Source of the DNA: Timema cristinae
Taxonomy: Eukaryota > Arthropoda > Insecta > Phasmatodea > Timematidae
Length of the DNA: 64,000 nt
Direction of reading: 5' to 3'
Assembly: GCA_039000515.1 (NCBI GenBank)
Contig: JBCFYV010009882.1
Location: forward strand, 60,382,277-60,446,276
The notes beneath the pieces were generated by a model. It had not been told where the DNA came from and did not search any database. It saw only the letters and a list, made by a program, of their open reading frames with translations. A program made the position numbers and the translations under genes. Within the stretch, counting starts at the first letter, position 1, and every line of letters starts with the position of its first letter. Below, in pieces: positions 21,286-32,048 of the stretch.

Positions 21286-21552
21286 CCCGCTTCTGTGGCT
21301 GCGTGATGGTCTAACGCGCTACTCTAACAGTAGACTAGACTGTCGATGACGAGGAGATAGAGGTTCGAATATTAGTCAGGTGTACTGAGAGTGTTTTTTT
21401 ACAAAATGGTGTTCCACTCTCTCTCTACACTCAAATGCGGGTACACTTCCTATAAATGTAACCTTCTTAATCCCTAAAACCATTAGCGTAATTAGAACAA
21501 AAGCGTATAACCCGAACGGGTATTGAGATGTGGTGGTAAAAAACAAAGTTAT
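21286..21552 (+). repeat. SINE family A copy with target-site duplication
   Basis: Starts ACCCGCTTCTGTGG and carries a GGTTCGAATA B box, the family body and the TATAACCCGAACGGGTA tail. It is flanked by perfect 11-base copies of ATATAATCTGA (21275-21285 and 21553-21563). Confidence 0.88.
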
Positions 21553-21654
21553 ATATAATCTGAATGTTTTTGTTAAAATTTAAAAGTGATTTCATTAATT
21601 AAGAATGGCCAAAGTGGTTTATCTCAAGCTTAATGTAACTGAATAAATACAAGG

Positions 21655-22950
21655 ACTTTGAGACCAAATCCTGACTGATATAGTTCTAGGAGTCCGGGTC
21701 TCAATCCTGACAGGTATATTCCCAAGATTTCAGGAATTAATTCTTACTAATATAGTCTCAGGTGTCCAGGCATCAATCCTGAAGTGTATAGTTTCAGGTG
21801 TCCAAGTCTCAATCCTAAATGCTATGGTTCCAAAAGTCCGGGACTCCATCCTGAATGTTATAGTTCTAGGAGTACAGGTTTCAATCCTAACAGGTAGATT
21901 CCCAATATTCCGGGAATTAATCCTTACTAATATAGTGTCACGCCTCTTGGCCTCAAACATGAATGTTATAGTTCCAAGAGCCCGGGAGAAAATCTTGAAT
22001 GTTATAATTTCATGTGTCCAGGACTCAATACTGAATGTTATAGTTCCACGGGTCCAGGACTCATTATTGAATGTTATAATTATAGGAGTTCAGGACTCAA
22101 TCCCTACAGATATAGTCCCAAGAGTCCGGGACTCATTCATAAATGATATAGTTCCAAGAGTTTGAGACTCAATCCGAAATATATATTACCAAGAGCCCGG
22201 GACTCAATCCTGAATGCTATAGTTTTAGTTCTAGTAGTCCGGGACTTAATCCTTACAGATATATACCCAGGAGCCCGGGACTAATTCCCTACGGATATAT
22301 TCCCAAGAGTCCGGGACTCAATCCTGAATTTTGTAGTTACAAGAATCCAGGACTCAATCCAACAGATATATTCCCAAGAGTCTGTGTCTCAATCCTGAAT
22401 GTTGTAGATCCATGAATCCAGGACTCAATCGCTACATATATAGTCCCAAGAGTCCGGGACTCATTCCTGAATGCTATAGTTCCAGGAGTCTGGGAATCAA
22501 TCCGACATATATAATCCCAAGATTCAAGACGCAATCCGACACATATAGTCCCAAGATTCCAGAACGCGATCCGACAGATATAGTCCCAAGAGTCCGGGAC
22601 TCAATCCGACAGATGTAGTCCCAAGAGTCCGGGACTCAATCCGACAGATATATTCCCAAGAATCCGGGACTCAATATGACACATTTAGTCCCAAGATTCC
22701 AGGACGTGATCCGACAGATATAGTCGAAGATTCCAGGACGCAATCCGACAGATATAGTCCAAGAGTCCGGGATTCAGTCCTGAATGCTATAGTTCCAAAA
22801 GTCTGGGAATCAATCCGACACATATAGTCCCAAGATTCAAGACGCAATCCGACACATGTAGTCCCAAGATTCCAGGACGCGATCTGACAGATATAGTCCC
22901 AAGAGTCCGGGACTCAGTCCTGAATGCTATAGTTTCAAAGAGTCCAGGAC
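21655..22950. repeat. Minisatellite of about 35-36-bp units, roughly 36 copies
   Basis: A unit of the form TATAGTCCCAAGAGTCCGGGACTCAATCC plus a short linker recurs throughout; adjacent well-preserved units start 35 bases apart (for example 22591 and 22626). Linkers alternate between a CTGAATG type at the left and a GACAGATA type at the right. Many units contain AGTCCC and GGGACT as an inverted repeat around 8 bases. More decayed units extend to about 23110. Long open frames on both strands are by-products of the period. Confidence 0.93.
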
Positions 22951-23110
22951 TTATTCCAAACCGGTTAGAGTAGTAACGGGCTCAATCTTAGCATAGAGAG
23001 TCACCAATACTCGGGTTACAATACCGTATTTTAGAGTCACAAATGCCTGGATCACCATCCCGACTGATGAGTACCTATCATGATGGACATGAGACTGGGT
23101 CACATTCCCA

Positions 23111-25255
23111 ACTTCTATAAGCCTGCATATTGGAGGCAAACCACATAATTCAATATTTTAATATTCTACGAATCGAACCAGTTCTGACTTCCAGACAGCC
23201 TCCGAGGCCCCGAGGTCATCAAAACGAGTCTTTCAATTTTTGGTACAATGATTAGAATAAGAATGTTCTCAATTATTCTTAATTGTCCTCATGGCATTTC
23301 TCCTGAGATATAAATAATATTTCAATAACACCCACCTTTCCTTAAGAGACAATGTGAAGAAATATTCTAGAGAACAGGTTTGTTATTAGTCTTGGAGACG
23401 TGACCTACTTAAGGTTGAAACTATTAGGTCTCTATTCTATAGCCAACACCAAGTTCAATTTGAAGTGGGCAGTTTCATAGTCATTTAAAGTGTATGATTC
23501 AATTTTAAAACTCCATTGCATTGATTCTAGTCTGACACAATTGCCAAATATGTTGAGAATCTCTCCACAGGATCTGGAGCTCGATTATTGGCATGGCCGA
23601 AAAATTGATCATATATCAAATGTAAGTTTTCCCTTTCACAGTGATAATTGACAGAACTATTTATGCTCTAAAGAAAATGGAATTTGTAAGTCATGGGCTG
23701 ATATATTTGGTCATTTCAGAAAGTGAACGTAAAATACCCCTAACCCCAATTCATTTTAACTTCACTTAATTAATAATAATACATTGAATCACTAGTTGAA
23801 TAATGTGAACAATGTGAACGTGTCAGAAATAATGTGCATAGGGGGAAAACGTATATCTCATCTTCTGTGGGAGGATCAAATATATTATTATTCTCCTCCC
23901 AATTTTTTTGAATTTTCTGGACATAATGGTATGAAGGACGATTAGAATAATTTAATAGTTTAGATAATTAGTTTTATTGATTGATAAAAGGTATTATTAC
24001 TAAATGAAAGTTAATCCACAACTTCCTCCTATAAAAATTTTGTTTTAGCAAAGGAAGATAAGATTATTTGAATATATGAAATATTAATTTCACTATATGT
24101 TTTTCAGATAATTTAATTACAATTGATTTCTCTGCAAAACACAGTCAAGTTATTAATCTATTATTACAATGTATATGGTGTGATATTAATTATGAACTAA
24201 AGTATGTTTTAATAAGTTAAACATGATAGAGTTACAAATAATTAAGTAATTCATTAACTGTATAAATGAATAAATTCTATAAAGGAATTACTTATAAATT
24301 AAATGAGTTAAAACAATTGATGTGTTTAGATTGAATTAAAGGTTGAAGAATAAAATTATCAAATAGGTTAGGAATTAAACATTATTATGTTACGTTTAAT
24401 GTTTGAATAGTTTCAAACCAAATAGTTTGTTGTCAAACTTGAGTAAAAGTAAATGATTAAAATCATTCTTAAACCATTGACGCATATAATATTTAAGACC
24501 GTTTAAAATGTTTGACAAATATTTAATATTATTGAGTTTTGTTCTAATTCCATAAAAAGGAATGTGTTGTATGGATCACATTGAACTATGAAGATATTTC
24601 AAATGAATTAAAAGTAAAACATACTTGTTCGGAATTATGAATTTAATAAACATATTTTAAATAACTTTATTTTTACTATCCTTTTAATATAAATTATTTT
24701 CTATTTTTTAAATAACAGATATAATATACGCCACAGTTCCGATAAATTGTTTCAATGCTTCTTAGTTTAATACAACAATAAAATACAATAAAGGTAGATA
24801 AATCAAGGTAATAGTATGGACAAAATCAAGATTTAGTTGACATGTTCATTAATTTGTTTGAAAATATTTCAAACGAACTAGTTGTTTCTCCCCAAAATTA
24901 GGGGAAATTTAACATTACAAATGGTTTAATATCTACGTATTTACGTTGTTTTCTTTTTTGTATATCTGAGTAAATACTTATGCATTAGTGAATGAATGAC
25001 CAAACCTAAACAAGATAAGATATTTATTCTGGAACATCTTAATATCTCGAAAACGCAGATTTTTTTTTTGGTGGGGGGGGGGGGGGGGGGGGTAAATTCA
25101 GACAATAGTTGTTACGTTTCAAGATTGGAATATTAGATTAGTGAAGTCTCTCGTACTTTCGAATGTGTACACAATGTAACTAAGTATATACGTTTCCGTG
25201 TATCTTTAGATTGTAACGAAATTAATAAAAGTGAAGCGTGAGTAAGAAGTGATTG
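23111..25255. other. AT-rich DNA with a long poly-G tract
   Basis: No gene recognised. A T run followed by an interrupted G run lies at about 25060-25092. Confidence 0.5.
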
Positions 25256-25545
25256 AGTTGACCTGGCGGTCTAAGGGTAAGGTGGCAGACTTCTGTACTG
25301 GGGGTCCGGGGTTCAATCCTCGGTCCCGGCAGAGATTTATCTGATTACCAAACCCTTCCTTAATCTCTGACAAGACGTGTATTATCACAACTTGTGAATG
25401 TTGGGAATACCAGGCCTCCGCCGTGGTTTGGATCCCACGTTAAACTGTAGTTCCTCCCTTTCATCTCACAATTACCTTACCATTACACACTAGTGTAAGT
25501 GTGTATAACTATAACCCAAACGGGTAGTAAGACGTGGTGATGATG

Positions 25546-25575
<30 letters not shown>
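25256..25575 (+). repeat. SINE family B copy, near full length, with (TAA)n tail
   Basis: tRNA-like head (GACCTGGCGGTCTAAGGGTA) with a GGTTCAATCC B box, then TCGGTCCCGGCAGAGATTTA, the body with CCGTGGTTTGGATCCCACG, and the common ATAACCCAAACGGGTAGTA tail ending in a TAA microsatellite. Confidence 0.88.
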
Positions 25576-25578
<3 letters not shown>

Positions 25579-26026
25579 GATTGGTGTTGGTTTGATTGCT
25601 AACGTCCGTTTTCAAGAACAAAGCTGAGCGAGATGGGGTCAAGTGGATCAAAAGGAGCGAGGATACAATGGAACATCAAGCAAATCCTCACTCCTACTCC
25701 ACTTGATCTGTGTTTCCCTTCCTAGAGGAACATAGGTTTGATGATGCTTAAGTACTTCTGTCCTGTGCATGACTTGAAACGTGTGTAAGGTTCGTTCCTA
25801 GACCGATGTGTGTTTTGTTTCCTTGAGCATAGACTTTTAGGCTGGCCGCACACCAAATATACAACATATGACTCGTGGCCATTTGTTTTGAGGCAAAATG
25901 TCGTATCACGTTGCATTTGGTGTAGAGGTGTCAGACATTTTGACTCGCAACAAGTTATAATTGTTCGGTTTCCGCCATTTGTAAGTGAGCCATCAAAGAG
26001 TTGAGTGCAGTATATTAAGTTGGTTC

Positions 26027-26030
<4 letters not shown>
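25576..26030. other. Unique DNA with a short MITE-like inverted segment
   Basis: Around 25838-25990 the phrase GGCCGCACACCAAAT is followed by an inverted GCATTTGGTGT. The same phrase and following CGTGGC...TTTTG pattern occur inverted at 28195-28290, suggesting two scraps of one small repeat family. No gene. Confidence 0.35.
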
Positions 26031-26097
<67 letters not shown>

Positions 26098-26135
26098 TAG
26101 CACCGCGTCTTACTACCCGTTCGGGTTATACGCTA
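26031..26135 (-). repeat. (ATT)n microsatellite joined to a minus-strand SINE tail fragment
   Basis: About 65 bases of perfect ATT repeat run directly into GCACCGCGTCTTACTACCCG TTCGGGTTATACGC (split here for length), the reverse complement of the SINE tail, at 26099-26133. This is a SINE truncated to its last 40 bases with an expanded terminal repeat. Confidence 0.85.
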
Positions 26136-26968
26136 AGTTGGTTCTTAAAAAACAAGTTATGCAGTTGGGTGGCTATGATGACTAATGGTGAGCACAATTA
26201 TTGAATAAAAACAATAAAGTATATTTACTAAAGTTGCTGTTATTCTTATATTCTATCTTTTCTTACCAGCTGAATGATAATAAGCCTTATTGACTGGAAT
26301 GCTTACAGTACTATTTCTATTTAAAACACATGTTTGAATAGAGCTAGTTTTTCAAGGAGGGGTTCTGTTTTTAGGTGAAAATGACCCTTATTGCTCTTAA
26401 TGTTTCACATGTATTTTCAATACAAAATACTCGTAAGTGTAAAGTACAACAATTGAAAAGAAGGCTAACAGTGCAAATCACTTTCCCGATTATTTTTAAA
26501 GTACTCGGTAAAAGTTACTCGATTCTTTTTACTCGGCGTTTTATCCTACAATCGCAAATAACGAAACTAATTAAAGTAAGTTTCAAAATATAAATAATAA
26601 AAAACATACATTAATATTTATAATTTGTTCATGATTCTGTGACCTCCCACCCTAAGTCTCCCCAAAAGGAATATTAGGCAAGGGATGACAAGAGTAGTAT
26701 TTATTAAATATATAAATATAACAATAACAGGTACAATGGGCTAGAGAAAAGTGTGAGTAGTCAATAGGGACCAACGAGACGCTTAAGTTAGAGCTGTAAA
26801 TAATACTTATTTAATAACAACACGCGTTAGTAAGGATAATATCTAAATATGAAGCAAAGCCAGAAATGCACCTCTGCGACTAAAAATATCCAAATTATTT
26901 AAACAACAATAGGGGTACGGAAACGTTAATATAATTAAAATTAAGAAAGTGACATGTTTGAATATATA
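26136..26968. other. AT-rich DNA, nothing recognised
   Basis: Only short unsupported open frames are present. Confidence 0.4.
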
Positions 26969-27240
26969 TATATTTTAAAGCAATCTCAAAGTGAATGGGG
27001 GCTTAATATAATTTTAATTCACGCGGCTCGTTTACATAAAATACGCTAGCTATTCTAGTGGCCTGAAAGCAATGTCAAAATTACAAATACAATATTTTTA
27101 ACAAATATTTTAAAGTGACCTCACAGTGAATGAGGATTCAATCTAATTCTAAATCAAAAGGTCTAGCCATCACATGACTCGTTACAAATGACACGCTAGC
27201 TACTCTAGCAGCCTGAAAGCAATGTCAATATTAAGAATTG
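26969..27240. repeat. Diverged tandem pair of about 135 bp
   Basis: Two units share TATTTTAAAG, AGTGAATG, ACGCTAGCTA and CCTGAAAGCAATGTCAA, with the second starting near 27104. Non-coding. Confidence 0.7.
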
Positions 27241-28439
27241 ATCGTAGGAAATAACGCCGTCTGCACGCATTAAATTAACCATCTATACGGCAAGTGCCCA
27301 CATTAATACGTCTAAAGGAATTACATCCACTAGGCGGAGAAACAGTCAACTACGTTAAGTTACAAAGAAACAATTATCCGTAAGGGTTTTAATCAATGGT
27401 GAAAAATGGTTCTACTATTAAATTTAACCAAAACATTCTAAACTAAAAGCAAAATTTATTCAATATATAAATTTAATATTCAAAAAGATAATTTTAAAAG
27501 GTAATATATTCAGCTTAAAAGGGAATTTAAAAGAATGCGCCGACTACATATGGCCATATAGCGTCACTCACCTCGCTGAAGTTGGTGAAATGATAATGAG
27601 CACAGACATAGATTAAACCTGGCCATATATAGCACTAGAGCACAGTCACGTGGACATGTAGATGGTGGAGGGAAAGGATAGAAAGGGGGGCGGGGGGGAG
27701 GAAGCAAATGGTGCAGCACTGGAATCCACTGGAAGGTTTGAGGCTAGAGCCGTATATGGATCTCGGAGGAGGTGGAATAAGGGAGAAAGATCCCCTTCCT
27801 TCCTTTTCTTGGGCCCGAATAACACCGTGGAGGCCCCCTTCAGCATCACAGTTTTTTCCAGTCTAACGCTGATGTGTGAGCTGGTGACATGTAGGCAAAG
27901 TTGGAGAATGGGCACATGCCTCTTCAAATATGCTATTGCAGCCTTGTAACGATATAACACCGTTACAATTCCATAAAATGTGTGTATAGTTAATATATTC
28001 ACTAAATAAGCTAGGCACTAACAAAAGTTTTTTCAAAATAATTTAAATAATAACATGGCCGAAAATCCACTTCATATTTGAGGCCTGGTGCATGCGCAGT
28101 TCAAAATGTATTTAATATTTTGTTGTGGGACACACATGAAAGGAGCATTGTCTTTAGTCGCAAGCAGTGTATGGCTCTTTATTAGATGGTATGGCAATCG
28201 AAATGTCTGCAGCACTTTGCAACACGCTGCGACAAAATGTCTTGCCACGAAACAACATGTTGAATTTGGTGTGTGGCCAAACCCAGGTGTCAATATCCTC
28301 CTTGGTGTAGTGCAAAGGCTAATTTCTTATGGGTATTTTTAAAGTCCTCAAGTGTAAGGAACCATGATATTATTAAGAACTACTGTACCACCACTCTCAT
28401 CAAATAAGATATGTGTATCCCCGAGCTTGTGCAAGATTG
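27241..28439. other. Unique DNA with overlapping antisense open frames, no supported gene
   Basis: A locally GC-rich patch (27650-27850) opens frames on both strands, but neither has a recognisable domain or splice context. A MITE-like scrap lies at 28195-28290. Confidence 0.4.
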
Positions 28440-31010
28440 GTCAATCTAGAGATGAAGGCATTTCGACTCAACTCAAGAACTATTATTTTATCCATATGAA
28501 ATGGTGAGCAAATGTTTCTTGAAAACGCAAGATAAAGACTTGAAGGTGCGCGCGTTCATGCTCTAACAGGTATCTTTGATATATTTATCACTTTATGTCT
28601 AGCACTAGGGCGTGTAGAAGACTATTCCCGTATTTTGATCAATGTCAAACAAGAGCTAGTTCTCGTGTAATTAATAACTGATAGCAATGCATTACAGCGA
28701 GTTTCTTCTCCTTTTGCAGAAACAACTTCTAAAACTTAGTTGAATAAAAACAAATGGTCTCGAACCTCATATTAAAACGGGTGATTTGAGCCGTCTTAAG
28801 CTAACCAGTTACTTAAAGAGTGGTCGAGTTTTATCTACAGTTTTGTACATGGGAACTGTATGAGTGCCTCGCCCATTATGACTTGACAGTGAAAACGTCT
28901 ACCTTTCTTTAAAAAACATCGTTACGTCATATTCGCTCCTCAAACAGGGCTTAACAGACTCAGAGAGATACATTTTCGATCATTGTGGCTTACGTTCAGC
29001 TATAACCCAAATTTTATCAAATAACCATTCAAATATATCACCCTAGACACTGAATATAATTCCTTCTCGAATTTTTACGAAAAAAATCCCCAAATTCAAA
29101 ATGATTGTACTATGGAATGACCACTAATCTATTGTTAATAGATCTTGCCCCTTTCAAGTCTCATGAACCCATCATCGTGTTTGGCGCAAGTCGTTAGGAA
29201 GACAGTATGAAAACATGTCGTATTATATTAGAGACGGGAAAAAATATTCCTCTAATAAAAAACCGTACTATCTCATCATCCACAATCATGGAGTCCACTA
29301 CAACTATTCCAGAAATGACTTCAAAAATATGGTATTATAAATGGATGACGATCGTCTTACCCTCATGTGGTATGGTGTTTGACGGTCAAGGGTGCTTAAG
29401 CGAGGAGGTTTTCTTCTTCTTCTTCTTCTTCTTCTTCTTCTTCAAGGAGGTATCCATTATATACTATGCTCCTCCTAACAAAGTTAATTGTAGTTCCTCC
29501 TTCCATTCACGATAGGAATTCCTTCATCATGGTATTTATTGGTAGAATGGGGATATTCTATACTCTGAAGTAGTTTGCTGATACTTTTTCATTTATAGAT
29601 AGAGAAATGAAGACCTGCGATATATATTAAGGGAACAGAAAAGATAATCAGTACCCTAGATGTCATCGATAACAGTGATGAGTGCTACATTTACGAGCAA
29701 GGTGGTCTCAGTTGTCAATCTGTGAGAACACTTGAAACTTTACTCAGTAAACTGTGTCAGTCATTCCGGTACCGTATACATGTGTGCTACATAAAATGTT
29801 AAACTCCTCTAGGAATAAACTGAAAGTATTAAGTCTGTTTGGTCAAAACGTTTGTGATTCGGCCAAGAATGGTATACATAACGATACAGGTGTTATCACC
29901 TCTTCCTGTTTCACATCATAGCTCTGATTAATGAGTACAAATGTTTATCGATTTCAATCAACGGTCGTGTTTCTGCGATGGACAAGACGAAACTGATAGT
30001 GGTGCTATTCCTCCCTCAACTCCTGAATTGATAAACAAAGTTAAAAGTTATGCTAAGAAGACTGATACTGATGCTGAACCGATCTACAAAATTAAACTTA
30101 AGATTGCTCCGAATAAACGTCATCGTAAGTAATGTATATCGCTATAATGGATTCAGTTCTATTCTTATGAGTTGAAGGACTTCAACATGAAGAATACACC
30201 GTGTTCCTTTGTTAAACGTATGTATTCAGTAGCAAGAGTGGTAATCTTATGATGATGATGATTATGATGATGATTATAATAATGATATTTATGGCTTTGA
30301 GACCTCCTTACACTTTAGAAAATCCTCATCCTGTCTATCAACACCGATGGTTAAAATCTAAACATCTTGACAAGTGGGATGAAGCCTGAAGGTGAAATAA
30401 ACTCTGTAGAGAGAACTGCTGTGATGTATTAATGTACGCGTTTGAACAGTATCGTCTAATTAAGGGGAAGCTCTCATTTATAAAATCTCGAAGTAATCCT
30501 AAATGTACCTTGATAGATATGCAAAAAGAAGGATACGACATATTGAAGAATCTGTGTAGGTACTTTGTACTCTATGAAGGACAGACTGAAAATCAACCAG
30601 ATTCTGGTAAGGGGAGTATTTATTTTCAAGATCACAGTGATATATTCGATTTTTTAAAAGCAAATAATTTTCTATTCGTGATCATGTATCTCCTGATTTT
30701 AAAAGATTTGTAGCTCCTTATTGAATTTCTAGTTTATTTACTTTGGACTTATCTTTTTAATATTATGGCGATTGTTTTGGACGATCGGTTTCTTATAAAA
30801 ACACTTCATGAACAAAACTTTGTTCTTTTAAGATGATATGGAGAACTTTCAAATTATTATCAATGACTCTCAAAAATGTTTGTGATAAAATATGGAGCAG
30901 TGAACTAACGCCCCTCCACCTTTATGAGAAATTAAGTGTTAGATAATTATTCAAGAAATAAGGATGAACTACAGTAAATGAAAGCCCAGAATCCAAGGAA
31001 GAACTGGAAG
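28440..31010 (+). pseudogene. Unidentified multi-frame coding relic (possibly viral)
   Basis: Across about 2.6 kb the plus strand shows protein-like stretches that hand over between the three frames without overlapping. The clearest lie at about 28545-28670, 28750-28857, 28862-28910, 28925-29030, 29135-29190, 29640-29800, 29800-29920, 30000-30130, 30285-30390, 30430-30715 and 30840-30960. They have mixed hydrophobic and charged composition, unlike the surrounding AT noise. The 93-codon frame at 30432-30713 is the longest clean piece. Together they look like one or more long intronless genes decayed by indels. I recognise no family. Absence of introns and length would fit a large-DNA-virus or mobile-element gene, but this is inference. 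Confidence 0.4.
29411..29445. repeat. (TTC)n microsatellite inside the relic
   Basis: An uninterrupted run of about eleven TTC triplets; it creates a poly-Phe open frame that is not a real protein segment. Confidence 0.9.
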
Positions 31011-32048
31011 TAACTTGTTAAATAAAGAGAAACAAATTGAGGAATATAATGAAGTTTATGAAATATGGAGGTATTTTACTAAACTGACCCGGCCACAGGC
31101 TGGAAACAGTTGCTGATTATGATTCCCTTTTTATTTATAAAACAATTATCAAATACCTAATGTAGCATGTATATATTAATGAAGTTCATAACAAATATAC
31201 CCGAAATAATATACTAAACATAATGTTTGGTTTAGTAGAAAATTTTGTTTAAAATTGTTATGTTTACTCGAAGTTTTCAAAATTTATAAACCTTGGTGTC
31301 ATTTGGCTTTCCTTTTCATGTGTGAATCATTTTATTAATAAAATATAGAAATATTGTCCCACGATAAAGAAAAAGAAACCTTTTATTAGATGAATGAAGC
31401 GTATCACCACCGTTAGTATAATTAGGCCTACAAATACTGACAGCCTAAGTATAGGCCTACTTCTAAGTTTCATAAAATAATGATAATACAATCATATTAA
31501 TGAACACAAGGAATGCACTTAATGATCATGGCATTAGGTAGGGCCCTGTAATGCATTATAATTAATTATACAACCGAACTTCACCAAAACTTGAAAATTA
31601 ACAAGGTATAGGCTCACATAGAATATAAAACTTCGAGTATAGTAAATCAAATTTTTATAATAACTCTTAAAGAAACCCAACTCCATAATTTATTTGTATA
31701 AGCCTTTTTAATAATATGATGGCTCTTGGCTAATTATAATTAAAGAAACATGTTTTAACAAAAACAACTAAGTCGTCTGATTTCTGATTTCTTCAAAATA
31801 ACTATGGTGAAAAGTAGACAATGCATTGTGAACTCTGGATAATATATGTTGCCAGCTTTAGTAAATAGTGAAGTGGCTGTGTAAGTAACCAATAATTAAT
31901 TGGTAAATATGGATACCCAAACCAATACCGATTTACGCTCACAGTAGCCCTGCTGAATAGCCTTCATAGTCATCTTCTCAAGTACGAGTTACCTTTCACC
32001 CCCCTGTTCATCTATAAACGACCAATTCAAAATTGACATCTTTGTAGT
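31011..32048. other. AT-rich DNA, nothing recognised
   Basis: No repeat, RNA gene or coding relic was found between the coding relic and the TIR element. Confidence 0.45.

Noticed and set aside
21730..22618. Long open frames on both strands (76, 113, 65 and 68 codons) inside the minisatellite
   Set aside because: They consist of translated repeat units on both strands at once; the period and low stop density explain them.
21655..22950. CRISPR-like array (regular units of about 35 bp)
   Set aside because: There are no unique spacers; units are contiguous and degenerate, and the genome is eukaryotic.
25985..26185. Poly-leucine membrane protein
   Set aside because: It is a translation of the ATT microsatellite and a SINE tail.
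27646..28002. Gene on either strand in the GC-richer patch
   Set aside because: Two antisense frames of similar length overlap and neither has a recognisable domain or splice signals.
29207..29515. Single 102-aa protein with poly-Phe
   Set aside because: The poly-Phe part is a TTC microsatellite; only the left part may belong to the larger relic described at 28440-31010.
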